Source: Oscillospiraceae bacterium
GTDB lineage: Bacteria; Bacillota; Clostridia; Oscillospirales; Oscillospiraceae
Assembly: GCA_015068325.1 (NCBI GenBank)
Contig: SVKQ01000002.1
Location: 1-64,000 of the forward strand
Length of the DNA: 64,000 nt
Direction: 5' to 3'
Shown piece after piece: positions 16,777 to 25,139 of the stretch (the stretch's first letter is position 1; the number at the start of each line of letters is the position of its first letter). The translations under genes and the position numbers were made by a program. Under the pieces are notes generated by a model. It was given only the letters and a program-made list of their open reading frames with translations. It made no database searches and was not told where the DNA came from.

Positions 16777-18340
16777 GGACGGCTTCCTCCTTTCTGTGCT
16801 GGGTCATCAAGAGACCGACCTCTTCCTTGGTGATGGTACGACCGTCCACCACGCCGGAGACCTGGCCGCCGCACAGCACCACGATGCGGTCGCACAGTTC
16901 CAGCAGAACATCCAGATCCTCGCCCACGTAGATGACGGCGCGGCCCTTCAGCTTCTGCTCGGTCAGGAGTTTGTAAATGGTGTAGGATGTATTGATGTCC
17001 AGACCGCGGACAGCATAGGCCGTCATCAGCACGGAGGGCTCTTGGGCGATCTCACGGCCCACCAGCACCTTCTGCACGTTGCCGCCGGACATGCGGCGAA
17101 CGGGGAAGGCGGTGCTGGGGGTGACCACCTCCAGCTCCTGCCAGATGCGCTGGGCCAGGGCTTCCGGCTCCTTGCGCCTGACAAACAGCCCCTTGCCGCT
17201 GCGCCAGGAGCGCAGCATCATGTTGCCGGTCATACCCATGGTGCCCACCAGCCCCATGCCCAGCCGGTCCTCCGGAACGAAGGACATGGCTACGCCGGCC
17301 TTGCGGATGGACATGGGATCCATACCCACCAGTTCTGTGGGCTCGCTGCCGGGCACGCTGTAGTCCACATTGGGATCATAGAAACGGATGGATCCCTCGG
17401 TAACGGGATAGAGGCCTGCAATGGATTCCAGCAGCTCTTTCTGGCCGGAGCCGGCGATGCCGGCGATGCCCAATACCTCGCCAGAATTGGCGGTAAAGCT
17501 CACGTCGTCCAGCCGTTTGACGCCCAACTCGTCGTAGGCGGTCAAATGCTCGACGACCAGCCGGGGCTTGGGATCCACCGGGGCGGGCCGGTCGATGTTC
17601 AAGCTGACGCTGCGGCCTACCATCATGTCGGTCAGAGACTGCTGGTTGGCGTCCCTGGTGGCTACGTCGCCGATGTACTCGCCCTTGCGGAGGATGGCTA
17701 CCCGGTCAGAGACCTCCAGCACCTCGTGGAGCTTGTGGGTGATGATGATCAGGGACTTGCCGTCCTTCTGCATGTTGCGCATGATCTGGAACAGCTTGTC
17801 GGTCTCCTGAGGCGTCAGCACGGCGGTGGGCTCGTCCAGAATCAGGATGTCGGCGCCCCGGTAGAGCACCTTGACGATCTCCACCGTTTGCTTCTGAGAG
17901 ACGGACATGTCGTAGATCTTCTGGTCCGGCCAGATGTCGAAGCCGTATTTCTCGCAGATGTCGGCGATCTTCCGGCCGGCGGCCTTCAGATCCAGCCTAC
18001 CCTCTTCCTCCAGGCCCAGGACGATGTTCTCCGTGGCGGTGAACACGTCCACCAGCTTGAAATGCTGGTGGATCATGCCGATGCCGTTGTCAAAGGCGTC
18101 CTTGGGGGAGGCGATGGTCACCGGCTCGTCGTGGACGTAGATCTGTCCCTCATCGGGGTAGTAGATGCCGGAGAGCATGTTCATCAAGGTGGTCTTGCCG
18201 CTGCCGTTCTCGCCCAGCAGGGAAAGGATCTCGCCCTCGTGCAGCTCCAGGTTGATGGCGTGGTTGGCCACAATGCTGCCGAACCGCTTGGTGATGTTCT
18301 CCATTTTAACGGCGTTCTTCACAACTTCCAAGGCAGTCAT
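16769..18340 (-). CDS. BMP-family nucleoside ABC transporter ATPase (two ABC domains)
   Basis: 523 residues with two ATPase halves. The first has Walker A GENGSGKTT and Walker B ILILDEP. The second is degenerate: its Walker A position reads GIAGSGQKE, the signature RRMSGGNVQKV is intact, and the Walker B region reads VLMTAYAVRG. This asymmetry is usual for the YufO/RbsA type. The start MTALEVV at 18340 has AGAGG directly against it, too close for good initiation; TTG at 18331 or a later Met (MENITKRFG) are alternatives. It is the first gene of the three-gene transporter operon. Confidence 0.88.
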   Translation of the reverse strand: MTALEVVKNAVKMENITKRFGSIVANHAINLELHEGEILSLLGENGSGKTTLMNMLSGIYYPDEGQIYVHDEPVTIASPKDAFDNGIGMIHQHFKLVDVFTATENIVLGLEEEGRLDLKAAGRKIADICEKYGFDIWPDQKIYDMSVSQKQTVEIVKVLYRGADILILDEPTAVLTPQETDKLFQIMRNMQKDGKSLIIITHKLHEVLEVSDRVAILRKGEYIGDVATRDANQQSLTDMMVGRSVSLNIDRPAPVDPKPRLVVEHLTAYDELGVKRLDDVSFTANSGEVLGIAGIAGSGQKELLESIAGLYPVTEGSIRFYDPNVDYSVPGSEPTELVGMDPMSIRKAGVAMSFVPEDRLGMGLVGTMGMTGNMMLRSWRSGKGLFVRRKEPEALAQRIWQELEVVTPSTAFPVRRMSGGNVQKVLVGREIAQEPSVLMTAYAVRGLDINTSYTIYKLLTEQKLKGRAVIYVGEDLDVLLELCDRIVVLCGGQVSGVVDGRTITKEEVGLLMTQHRKEEAVHA

Positions 18341-18400
18341 CCTCTCTTTTGGGCGGGGGAAAATGGAAAAGTCCCGCCCAGGATTTGTATACACTCATTT

Positions 18401-18429
18401 ATTGTATCACATTGCCGGCGCCTTGTAAA
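18401..18429 (-). promoter_or_regulatory. Promoter of the ABC transporter ATPase/permease operon
   Basis: TTTACA (18429-18424), 17-base spacer, TACAAT (18406-18401) on the minus strand. It shows that these genes have their own promoter, separate from the BMP lipoprotein gene. Confidence 0.55.
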
Positions 18430-18501
18430 TCACAATGAACAAAAAAATATTCTGCCCGTCAGAAAAAATGTATGGTTTCCACAAGAAAAAGAAGGGGCCG
18501 C

Positions 18502-18538
18502 CCGAAGGAGACACTTCGTAAAGAAGTGCCTCCTTCGG
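18502..18538. other. Near-perfect 16-bp hairpin without T-run
   Basis: CCGAAGGAGACACTTC (18502-18517) pairs with 18523-18538 apart from one mismatch, loop GTAAA. It lies between the transporter promoter and the Nudix gene; no T tract follows, so it is not a normal terminator. Confidence 0.6.
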
Positions 18539-18619
18539 ATTTGTGGCAGGCCGATTGACCCTGCCGGATAGGGATGATATAATTATCTAAACAAATCGGG
18601 CTTTATGAGGGCAAAACAA

Positions 18620-19138
18620 ATGAGACTGCTGTTTCAAATGGATCAAAGGGATTACGATCAATGTACGCATACTTTTACACGCAATTCTGCAAGAAGCATT
18701 ATTATCAGAGACGGCAAGGTCGCCATGATCCACAGTTTAAAGTATGATTACTACAAATTTCCCGGAGGAGGAATAGAAAACGGCGAAAATCCTATTGAGG
18801 CCATGATACGAGAGACGCGGGAAGAAGCAGGCTTGGTTGTTATTCCCGAGTCAGTTATAGAATATGGATATGTGCATAGGATTCAAAGGAGCGATATGGA
18901 CGCCACAGAATGCTTTATACAGGATAATTACTATTATCTGTGTAAAGCGATGGATCAATTAACATCTCAACAACTGGATGATTATGAGGCGCAGGAATCT
19001 TACAGGCTGGAGTTCGTGGAGCCGCTTGTTGCAATCAGCAAGAACCGCAATGTAAAGAACAGCCCATATAATCAGTTGACGTTTGAAAGAGAAGCACGGG
19101 TGCTCGAAATTCTAATTACGAATAAACTGCTGAGGTAA
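18620..19138 (+). CDS. Nudix hydrolase
   Basis: About 172 residues carrying a complete Nudix box: G-G-G-I-E-N-G-E, then seven residues, R-E-T-R-E-E-A-G-L. The enzyme hydrolyses a nucleoside diphosphate linked to another group; the substrate cannot be predicted. The Met at 18620 (MRLLFQMD) is preferred because GAGGG precedes it; an in-frame ATG at 18605 lacks a ribosome site. The gene is noticeably AT-rich and sits on the strand opposite to the transporter genes that flank it, so it looks like an insertion. Confidence 0.88.
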   Translation: MRLLFQMDQRDYDQCTHTFTRNSARSIIIRDGKVAMIHSLKYDYYKFPGGGIENGENPIEAMIRETREEAGLVVIPESVIEYGYVHRIQRSDMDATECFIQDNYYYLCKAMDQLTSQQLDDYEAQESYRLEFVEPLVAISKNRNVKNSPYNQLTFEREARVLEILITNKLLR

Positions 19139-19176
19139 CAACTTCCGGGTTTCTGAGATACTGCAGAGGGACAGGA

Positions 19177-19231
19177 AAAGCCTTCCCCTTGAGGGGAAGG
19201 TGGCACGGCGCCAGCCGTGACGGATGAGGTG
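19177..19231 (+). repeat. Left terminal inverted repeat
   Basis: It contains two hairpins: CCTTCCCCTTGAGGGGAAGG (19181-19200) and CACGGC-GCCA-GCCGTG (19204-19219), and ends GATGAGGTG. Confidence 0.75.
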
Positions 19232-19601
19232 GAAAGCCTTGAATCAAACAAATAACCCCAAATTAAAAAGAAATGCACAAAAGCTTCGCCGCGAAATGAC
19301 GAAGGAGGAGCGACGCCTTTGGTATGACTTCCTGAAACAACTCCCAGTCACGGTCAACAGGCAAAAGGTCATCGACCATTACATTGTGGACTTCTACTGT
19401 GCCTCGGCTAAGCTTGCGATCGAGTTGGACGGCTCACAGCACTATGAGGACGAGGGTGCTGCTGCCGATCGGGAAAGAGACCATGCCCTGAATCAGCGTG
19501 GAATTACCATCGTGCGATATTCCAATAACGACCTCAACAGGAATTTCGATGGGGTGTGTGCTGACCTTTTGAGGCGGCTCGGCCTGACGGGTATTGAGTA
19601 A
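19224..19601 (+). CDS. DUF559-domain (Vsr/PD-(D/E)XK-like) endonuclease
   Basis: 125 residues. Typical DUF559 landmarks: K-L-K-R-N-A-Q-K-L-R-R-E-M-T near the start, E-R-R-L-W-Y-D-F-L, then the catalytic-type core DHYIVDFYC...LAIELDGSQH with Asp, Glu and Asp residues, and V-R-Y-S-N-N-D-L near the end. The fold is related to very-short-patch-repair nucleases. The ATG at 19224 is inside the left repeat; a TTG at 19239 (after AGGTGG) giving MNQTNNPKL is an equally good start. It is the only gene in the element. Confidence 0.85.
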   Translation: MRWKALNQTNNPKLKRNAQKLRREMTKEERRLWYDFLKQLPVTVNRQKVIDHYIVDFYCASAKLAIELDGSQHYEDEGAAADRERDHALNQRGITIVRYSNNDLNRNFDGVCADLLRRLGLTGIE

Positions 19602-19612
19602 ACGCGGAAAGA

Positions 19613-19665
19613 CACCTCATCAGTCAGCCTTGCGGCTGACAGCTTCCCCTCAAGGGGAAGCCTTT
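19613..19665 (-). repeat. Right terminal inverted repeat
   Basis: It begins CACCTCATC and contains hairpins GTCAGCC-TTGC-GGCTGAC (19623-19640) and CTTCCCCTCAAGGGGAAG (19643-19660). Read on the minus strand it matches the left repeat except in the second hairpin. Confidence 0.75.
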
Positions 19666-19737
19666 GGCGAGTTCACCCCTGTCCACGATTCTAACGAGCA
19701 TCGGATTTTGCACCCCAAAATCCCAAGCAGAGAGACA

Positions 19738-19771
19738 AAACCGGCGTGACCAAAAACGGTCACGCCGGTTT
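19738..19771. terminator. Terminator of the BMP lipoprotein gene
   Basis: A 13-bp GC-rich stem (AACCGGCGTGACC with GGTCACGCCGGTT) and loop AAAAAC, followed on the minus strand by GGTTTTGTCT. The about 110 bases from here to the gene hold nothing else I recognise. Confidence 0.75.
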
Positions 19772-19879
19772 CATGTCATCTTTGCTTCTAGTGACTACCT
19801 CGATGCAGCTTCCTTGCGGAGGGTGCCCCGAGGCGGCCCCTTCTCAGTTTTTACGCGTCGCTTTTGCCCGGAAGCCCGC

Positions 19880-21166
19880 TCAGTTCAGCTCGGTGATGCC
19901 GTCGATCCGCAGACCGAAGGAGGGGGCGGAGATGTACTCGGACTCGTGGTAGTACCCGTCCACAATACCCTCGTTGGTATCGGGAGTGTAGTCACCGTCG
20001 GAGTCGAAGGTCATCGCGGAGGTGACTTCCGCACCGTCCACGGTGAAAGTCTTGGTGTCGAACACATGCAGGGAACCGTCCTTGATGGCGGCCTCGATTT
20101 CGGCTACCTTCTCTGCGGTGCCCTCGGCGACCTCGGGACCCAGCGGGGTGATGCCCACGGCACCGGTCTCATAACCCTCGGCCCAGTCGGTGGCGATCTT
20201 GTCGCCCTTCAGGAAGGTGCTGAAGAGATAGGTGTAGAAGACGCTCCAGTCGTTGGTGGAGGAGGTCAGGGCGGCGGTGGGGGCGGCGCTCAGCATGTCG
20301 ATGTTGTAGCCGACGGAGTAGACGACCTCGCCCTTGTCCTTGGCGGTCTGGACAGCCTTGGGGGCGCCGGTGGAGTCGGCGTGCTGGCCAATGATCACGC
20401 AGCCGCGTGCCATCAGGGCCTCGGCGGCCTTGCCCTCATCCTGGATGTTGAACCAGGAGTTGGTGTACTGCACATCCATGTGTGCCTCGGGGACGATGCT
20501 GCGGATGCCCAGGAAGAAGCCGGTGTAGCCGGAGACCACCTCGGCATAGGGGAACGCGCCCACATAGCCGATATAGGGATCGGTGACCTTGCCCGCATCC
20601 ATCAGCTCCTTCAGCTTCATGCCGGCCACGACGCCGGACACATAGCGGGACTCAAAGGTCATATTGAAGGCGTTGTGGAAGTTGGGCAGGCCGGACTTCA
20701 TGGCGGTATCGCCGGTCATGGCGACGAACTCCACCTTGGGATTCTCCTCGGCAGCCTGCTGGGTATAGGTCTGGTGGCTGTAGGAGTTGGTGATGACCAG
20801 GGTGCAGCCGGCATCCACGCACTCGATGCACTTGTCATAGCACTCCTCGTTCTCGGGGATGTTGTAGTTCCAGACGATGTTGTCGTCGGTCAGACCACAG
20901 GCAGCGGCGGCCTTTTTGATGCCCTCCATGTGGGCAAAGGTGTAGCCTTCGTTCTCGTCGCCGACCAGAACGACGCCGATCTTCACGGTGTTGGTGTCGG
21001 GCGTGGTCTGCTCCTGGTTGTCCTCGTTGTCCTGATTTTGCTCCTGGTTCTCCTCCTGCTGCTGGTTGTCATTGTTGTCGGGAGTGGTGTTGTTATTGTT
21101 CCCACCGCAGGCGACCAGCGCCAGCATCATGACGAACGCGAGGAGCAGTGCAAGAATTTTCTTCAT
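19880..21166 (-). CDS. BMP-family nucleoside-binding lipoprotein
   Basis: 428 residues. A lipoprotein signal ends L-V-A-C (Cys20), followed by a low-complexity Asn/Gln/Glu/Asp linker (about 21-58) that tethers the domain to the membrane. The binding domain shows the BMP pattern (VKIGVVLVGDENEGYTFAHM, VITNSYSH, ADSTGAPKAVQTAKDKG). It delivers nucleosides or purine bases to the permeases encoded at 14684-18340. It has its own promoter and terminator; a Nudix gene and the DUF559 element lie between it and the rest of the transporter. Confidence 0.93.
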   Translation of the reverse strand: MKKILALLLAFVMMLALVACGGNNNNTTPDNNDNQQQEENQEQNQDNEDNQEQTTPDTNTVKIGVVLVGDENEGYTFAHMEGIKKAAAACGLTDDNIVWNYNIPENEECYDKCIECVDAGCTLVITNSYSHQTYTQQAAEENPKVEFVAMTGDTAMKSGLPNFHNAFNMTFESRYVSGVVAGMKLKELMDAGKVTDPYIGYVGAFPYAEVVSGYTGFFLGIRSIVPEAHMDVQYTNSWFNIQDEGKAAEALMARGCVIIGQHADSTGAPKAVQTAKDKGEVVYSVGYNIDMLSAAPTAALTSSTNDWSVFYTYLFSTFLKGDKIATDWAEGYETGAVGITPLGPEVAEGTAEKVAEIEAAIKDGSLHVFDTKTFTVDGAEVTSAMTFDSDGDYTPDTNEGIVDGYYHESEYISAPSFGLRIDGITELN

Positions 21167-21277
21167 CCGTTTTTCCTCCTTTATAGAATACTGCAGCGCG
21201 GCTGAAAGTAGGAAAGATTACCGCGCAGCTGAACAACGGACAAAAGTCCGATATTCACATGCTTTCATGGTGGCTCC

Positions 21278-21306
21278 ATTATACAGGGATGAGCGGCAAA
21301 TTTCAA
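21278..21306 (-). promoter_or_regulatory. Promoter and leader of the BMP lipoprotein gene
   Basis: TTGAAA (21306-21301), 17-base spacer, TATAAT (21283-21278). The leader of about 105 bases has two small hairpins (CGGACTTTTGTCCG and a GCGCGG/CCGCGC arm) and AAAGGAGG before the ATG. No known riboswitch is recognised. The rest of the 390-base gap (21307-21518) shows no gene. Confidence 0.65.
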
Positions 21307-21518
21307 CCGAAAATGAAAAATACGTCAAAGTTCTGAACGGATCACCAAAAAACAGTGGACCCGTAAAGGATACATTTCCGCGTTTCTACAAAAAACGCCG
21401 GCCCGCCATCGTGATTTGTGATCCCTCATATTACAGGAGCGAAAGAACAACAGACGCTGTGTGGTGAACAGATCTCGCACCGTTTGCCGCTGACGGGAAA
21501 ACGGCTGCGTAAGAAGAG

Positions 21519-21550
21519 CGCAGCGGGAGCGCGCGGGCGCTCCCGCTGCG
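21519..21550 (-). terminator. Terminator of ygeW
   Basis: A perfect 13-bp stem (21519-21531 with 21538-21550) just after the gene; the T-run (TCTTCTT) is weak. Confidence 0.6.
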
Positions 21551-21556
21551 GCGAAA

Positions 21557-22750
21557 TCAGAAAGCCTTGCGGGTGTCGTCGGCCTGATCCAACTCCAGCA
21601 GGGCCTTGGCGGGATCCTTGATCTGGGCCAGGAAGATCATGGCTGCAATGATATAGGGCTTGAAGGAAGCCTGCTTGTACAGGGGCACCAGATAGCGGTC
21701 GAACACGGAGGCGTCCACCTCGCCCTCCTCACAGGACACGCCGGTGATGTCGGCGGGCAGGCAGTGGAGATACAGGGCCTTTCCGTCTTTCGTCAGTTCC
21801 ATCATCTCCTCGGTGCAGGCCCAGTCCTTGTGGCGGGCGTTCTCCGCCAACAGCCGCTGCTCCAGCTCGTCTATGCCGTCCTTGTCGCCGGCAGCATAGA
21901 GCTGTGTGCGCTCCTCCATGGCGGCAAAGGAAGCCCAGGACTTGGGGTACACGATGTCGGCGTCGGCGAAGGCCTCTTTCATGTCGTTGGTTTTGGTGAA
22001 GGTGGAACCGTATTTCTCGCAGTTCTGACGGGCAATCTCCTCTACCTCGGGCATCACATCGTAGCCCTCGGGGTGGGCCAGCGTCACGTCCATGCCGAAG
22101 CGAGTGAACAGGCCGATGACGCCCTGGGGCACGGACAGCGGTTTGCCGTAGGAGGGGGAGTAGGCCCAGGTCATGGCCACTTTCTTTCCCTTCAGGTTTT
22201 CCACGCCGCCGAAGTGGTGGATCACATGGAGGATATCCGCCATGCACTGAGTGGGGTGATCCACATCGCACTGCAGATTCACCAGCGTGGGCTGCTGCTC
22301 CAGGATCCCGTCCCGGTAGCCCTCCTTCACGGCGTCCATGAAAGTCTTCTGATACTTGTGGCCCTCGCCGATGAACATGTCGTCCCGGATGCCGATGACG
22401 TCGGCCATAAAGGACACCATGTTGGCCGTCTCACGGACCGTCTCACCGTGGGCGATCTGGGATTTCTTTTCGTCCAGATCCTGCACCTCCAGACCCAGCA
22501 GGTTGCAGGCGGAGGCAAAGGAGAAGCGGGTGCGAGTGGAGTTGTCGCGGAAGATGGAGATGCCCAGGCCGGAGTCGAACACGCGGGTGCTCTTGTTGCG
22601 TTCGCGCAGATCCCGCAGCGCGTCGGCCACGGTGAAAACGGCCTCGATCTCGTCGTCAGTCTTGTCCCAGGTCCAGTAGAAGTTGTTGCGGTACATGTTT
22701 TTGATGTCCAGGGATTCCAGCCGCTTGGCTAGTTCAGCGGTCTTGCTCAT
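21557..22750 (-). CDS. ygeW: Knotted carbamoyltransferase YgeW
   Basis: 397 residues of the aspartate/ornithine carbamoyltransferase superfamily. The carbamoyl-phosphate motif is S-T-R-T-R-F-S-F, followed by H-P-T-Q-C-M-A-D and HCLPADITG. The W-T-W-D-K near the start and the long insert before HPTQ are typical of YgeW. Its physiological substrate is not settled; it is a constant member of purine/urate catabolic clusters, where a carbamoyl transfer linked to ureide breakdown and ATP recovery is proposed. The start follows AAGGAGAG. It lies downstream of ygeY on the same strand. Confidence 0.93.
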   Translation of the reverse strand: MSKTAELAKRLESLDIKNMYRNNFYWTWDKTDDEIEAVFTVADALRDLRERNKSTRVFDSGLGISIFRDNSTRTRFSFASACNLLGLEVQDLDEKKSQIAHGETVRETANMVSFMADVIGIRDDMFIGEGHKYQKTFMDAVKEGYRDGILEQQPTLVNLQCDVDHPTQCMADILHVIHHFGGVENLKGKKVAMTWAYSPSYGKPLSVPQGVIGLFTRFGMDVTLAHPEGYDVMPEVEEIARQNCEKYGSTFTKTNDMKEAFADADIVYPKSWASFAAMEERTQLYAAGDKDGIDELEQRLLAENARHKDWACTEEMMELTKDGKALYLHCLPADITGVSCEEGEVDASVFDRYLVPLYKQASFKPYIIAAMIFLAQIKDPAKALLELDQADDTRKAF

Positions 22751-22893
22751 AGTAAACTCTCCTTGTCTATCGTATTGCTTCGTAGGGCTCCGCCTCCGCG
22801 GAAGGGATCCGATCCTGCTTCACCGCAGGGGTGATGCGGAGCGGGCCGCAAGCCCACCCGGGCAAAGGTAAAGCATGTTTTTTTACTGGAAAC

Positions 22894-24291
22894 TCACTTG
22901 ATGTCGTTGCCGGTCAGCTCCTGGCGGAAGGAGGTGGCGGAGCCATCCTTGTTCTCCGGTCTGTACAGCATGGGCACGGCGGCGTACAGCGCGGCGCAGG
23001 TTACCAGATCCTGCTTCCAGGTGATCTCGTTGGGGGCATGGGCCTGGGACTCGGCACCGGGGCCGAACCCCACGCAGGGGATGCCGTAGCGGCCCTGGAT
23101 GGACACGCCGTTGGTGGAGAAGGTCCACTTGTCGGTCAGCGGACGGCCCACGCGGGTGGAGGCTGCCTTCTCGTCGGCATAGAGCCGCTCGGTGCCCCAC
23201 AGTGCGTGGTGGGCGTCCACCAGCGCCTGGACATGGGGTGCGGAGGCCTTGTTGATCCAAGTGGGGAAGAAGCACTCCGTCTCATATACGTGGCCAGTCC
23301 AGGCGGGACGGTCGTACATGTACATGGAGACCTTCACATCCTTGGCGTACTTGCGGCAGGCGGGCAGATCTGCGATCTCCTGCAGGCAGGACTGGTACGT
23401 CTCGCCGGCGGTCATGCGGCGGTCCACCGAGATGGCGCAGCTGTCTGCCACGGCGCAGCGGGAGGGGGAGGTGAAGAAAATCTCGCTGGTGGTACAGGTG
23501 CCGCGGCCCAGGAAGCGGGCGTCTTCATAGTGGTCGGGGTTGTACTTGGGATCCAGCATCTTCACCAGACCCTTGATCTCCACGGTGTCATCGGCGGGGT
23601 TTTCGTTGAGGTCGCGGACGTTTTCGATGATCTCAGCCATCTTGTGGATGGCGTTGTCGCCTCGCTCCGGGGCAGAGCCGTGGCAGGACACGCCATGGAC
23701 ATCCACCCGGATCTCCATGCGGCCCCGGTGGCCCCGGTAGATGCCGCCGTCCGTGGGCTCTGTGGAGATGACGAACTCGATCTTGCTGCGAGCATCTTCC
23801 GGACCGTCAAAGTACTCGTTGACGATAGACTGCCAGCACATGCCGTCGCAGTCCTCCTCCTGCACGGAGCCCACCACCATGATCTTATAGCCCTCGGGAA
23901 TCAGACCCAGATCTTTCATGATTTTTCCGCCGTAGGCGGCGGCGGCCATGCCGCCCTCCTGATCAGAGCCGCCGCGGCCGTAGATGATGGTGTCGGTCTC
24001 ATAGCCCTGATAGGGGTCGGCCTCCCAGTTGGCGATGTTGCCGATGCCCACGGTGTCGATGTGGGAGTCGATGGCGATGATCCTGTCGCCCTCGCCCAGC
24101 CAGCCGATCACGTTGCCCAGCTTGTCGATTTCCACTTTGTCATATCCCAGCGTTTCCAGCTCCTGCGCGATGCGCCGGATGACGCCCTCCTCCTGGCAGG
24201 ACTCCGAGGGGATGGCGATCATGTCCCGCAAAAAGCGGGTCATGGCATCCCGGTAACCGGCAGCAGCGCGGCGAATGGCTTCATAATCCAT
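22894..24291 (-). CDS. ygeY: YgeY-family selenium-metabolism-linked hydrolase (M20 peptidase-like)
   Basis: 465 residues of the M20 zinc amidohydrolase family: DSHIDTVG with metal ligands, [17 protein letters not shown], and a dimerisation domain around [13 protein letters not shown]. YgeY proteins probably cleave a carbamoyl or acyl amide in the purine/urate pathway; this is family-level knowledge, with the substrate unproven. It begins the ygeY-ygeW transcript, with 143 bases between them containing no gene. Confidence 0.93.
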   Translation of the reverse strand: MDYEAIRRAAAGYRDAMTRFLRDMIAIPSESCQEEGVIRRIAQELETLGYDKVEIDKLGNVIGWLGEGDRIIAIDSHIDTVGIGNIANWEADPYQGYETDTIIYGRGGSDQEGGMAAAAYGGKIMKDLGLIPEGYKIMVVGSVQEEDCDGMCWQSIVNEYFDGPEDARSKIEFVISTEPTDGGIYRGHRGRMEIRVDVHGVSCHGSAPERGDNAIHKMAEIIENVRDLNENPADDTVEIKGLVKMLDPKYNPDHYEDARFLGRGTCTTSEIFFTSPSRCAVADSCAISVDRRMTAGETYQSCLQEIADLPACRKYAKDVKVSMYMYDRPAWTGHVYETECFFPTWINKASAPHVQALVDAHHALWGTERLYADEKAASTRVGRPLTDKWTFSTNGVSIQGRYGIPCVGFGPGAESQAHAPNEITWKQDLVTCAALYAAVPMLYRPENKDGSATSFRQELTGNDIK

Positions 24292-24360
24292 AGCGATGAC
24301 CTCCGTATCTGTTTACTTGTATCCCGGCTCCCGCGAAGGGGAACCGCCTCTTCTGATACC

Positions 24361-24388
24361 ATAATAGCACAGCACCTGTGGATGTCAA
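24361..24388 (-). promoter_or_regulatory. Promoter of ygeY-ygeW
   Basis: TTGACA (24388-24383), 16-base spacer, TATTAT (24366-24361), divergent from the regulator gene promoter. Confidence 0.6.
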
Positions 24389-24430
24389 ACAAAAAATTAT
24401 GAAACCTAAAACTTTTTTTGGAAAAGGGAA

Positions 24431-24458
24431 TTGATTTATCCGCGAAATGTGATATGAT
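24431..24458 (+). promoter_or_regulatory. Promoter of the regulator/PLP-enzyme operon
   Basis: TTGATT (24431-24436), 16-base spacer, TATGAT (24453-24458). Its -35 lies only about 40 bases from the divergent ygeY promoter, so one bound regulator could control both. Confidence 0.55.
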
Positions 24459-24491
24459 AAACGGGAAAAATGCAATAGGGGGAGGAGATAT

Positions 24492-25139
24492 ATGGAGAGC
24501 AAACGGCTGGAGCTGCTCAAACAGATGGCGGACGGCGTGGCCGCCCAGTTCGGCAGCAAGTGTGAAGTGGTGATCCACGACGTGAGCAGCATGGATCACT
24601 CCATCGTCTACATCGTCAACGGCCATGTGTCCGGGCGCAAGGTGGGCGACGGCGGCTCGCGGGTCGTCATCGAGCAGGCGCTCCGCGCGGATGCGCAGCC
24701 CCGGGATGAACTGTGCTATCTGACGCGCACGCCCGACGGCAAGGTGATGAAGTCCTCTTCCATCTATATCCGCAACAGCAAGGGTGTGGTCACGGAGATA
24801 TTCTCCATCAACTACGACATCACCGAGCTGCTGATGCTGCAGCGCGGCATCGATGAGGTGCTGGCCACCCATGACAGCAGGCAGAGCGAGCCGGAAAGGA
24901 TCATCAATGTCAACGACGTGCTGGACGATCTGATCGAGCAGTCGGTGGCGCAGGTGGGCAAGCCGGTGGCGATGATGAATAAAGACGACAAGATCCGGGC
25001 CATCCAGTTCCTGAACCAGAGCGGAGCGTTCCTGGTAACCAAATCGGGAGACAAGGTGGCCAAGTATTTCGGTATTTCCAAATATACACTGTATTCCTAT
25101 ATCGACGCCAATAAAAAGCAGGAGGAAAAGAAGCAATGA
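24492..25139 (+). CDS. YheO/DauR-type PAS-like helix-turn-helix regulator
   Basis: 215 residues. The N-terminal YheO-like ligand domain (about 1-120; CEVVIHDVSSMDHSIVYIVNGHVSGR) is followed by a linker and a C-terminal HTH (about 165-210) with the motif A-K-Y-F-G-I-S-K-Y-T-L-Y-S-Y-I. Relatives include DauR, a repressor of D-arginine catabolism. The gene is divergent from ygeY-ygeW and overlaps the following PLP-enzyme gene by four bases, so it is the best candidate for local control of the catabolic cluster; this is inferred from position. Confidence 0.85.
   Translation: MESKRLELLKQMADGVAAQFGSKCEVVIHDVSSMDHSIVYIVNGHVSGRKVGDGGSRVVIEQALRADAQPRDELCYLTRTPDGKVMKSSSIYIRNSKGVVTEIFSINYDITELLMLQRGIDEVLATHDSRQSEPERIINVNDVLDDLIEQSVAQVGKPVAMMNKDDKIRAIQFLNQSGAFLVTKSGDKVAKYFGISKYTLYSYIDANKKQEEKKQ

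Larger units (their letters stand above)
19177..19665. mobile_element. Putative DUF559 element bounded by hairpin-bearing inverted repeats
   Basis: An about 490-bp unit: a DUF559 nuclease-like gene enclosed by imperfect inverted repeats (19177-19231 and 19613-19665). Read inward, both ends share the order AAAG, CTTCCCCTTGAGGGGAAG palindrome, a second variable hairpin, then GATGAGGTG. The nuclease start codon lies inside the left repeat. It resembles a non-autonomous or nuclease-spread repeat unit rather than a classical IS; no transposase is present. Mobility is inference. Confidence 0.6.

Noticed and set aside
16775-18571. 598-codon plus-strand open frame opposite the ABC ATPase
   Set aside because: Shadow of a confident minus-strand gene; His/Gly/Val-rich translation typical of antisense frames.
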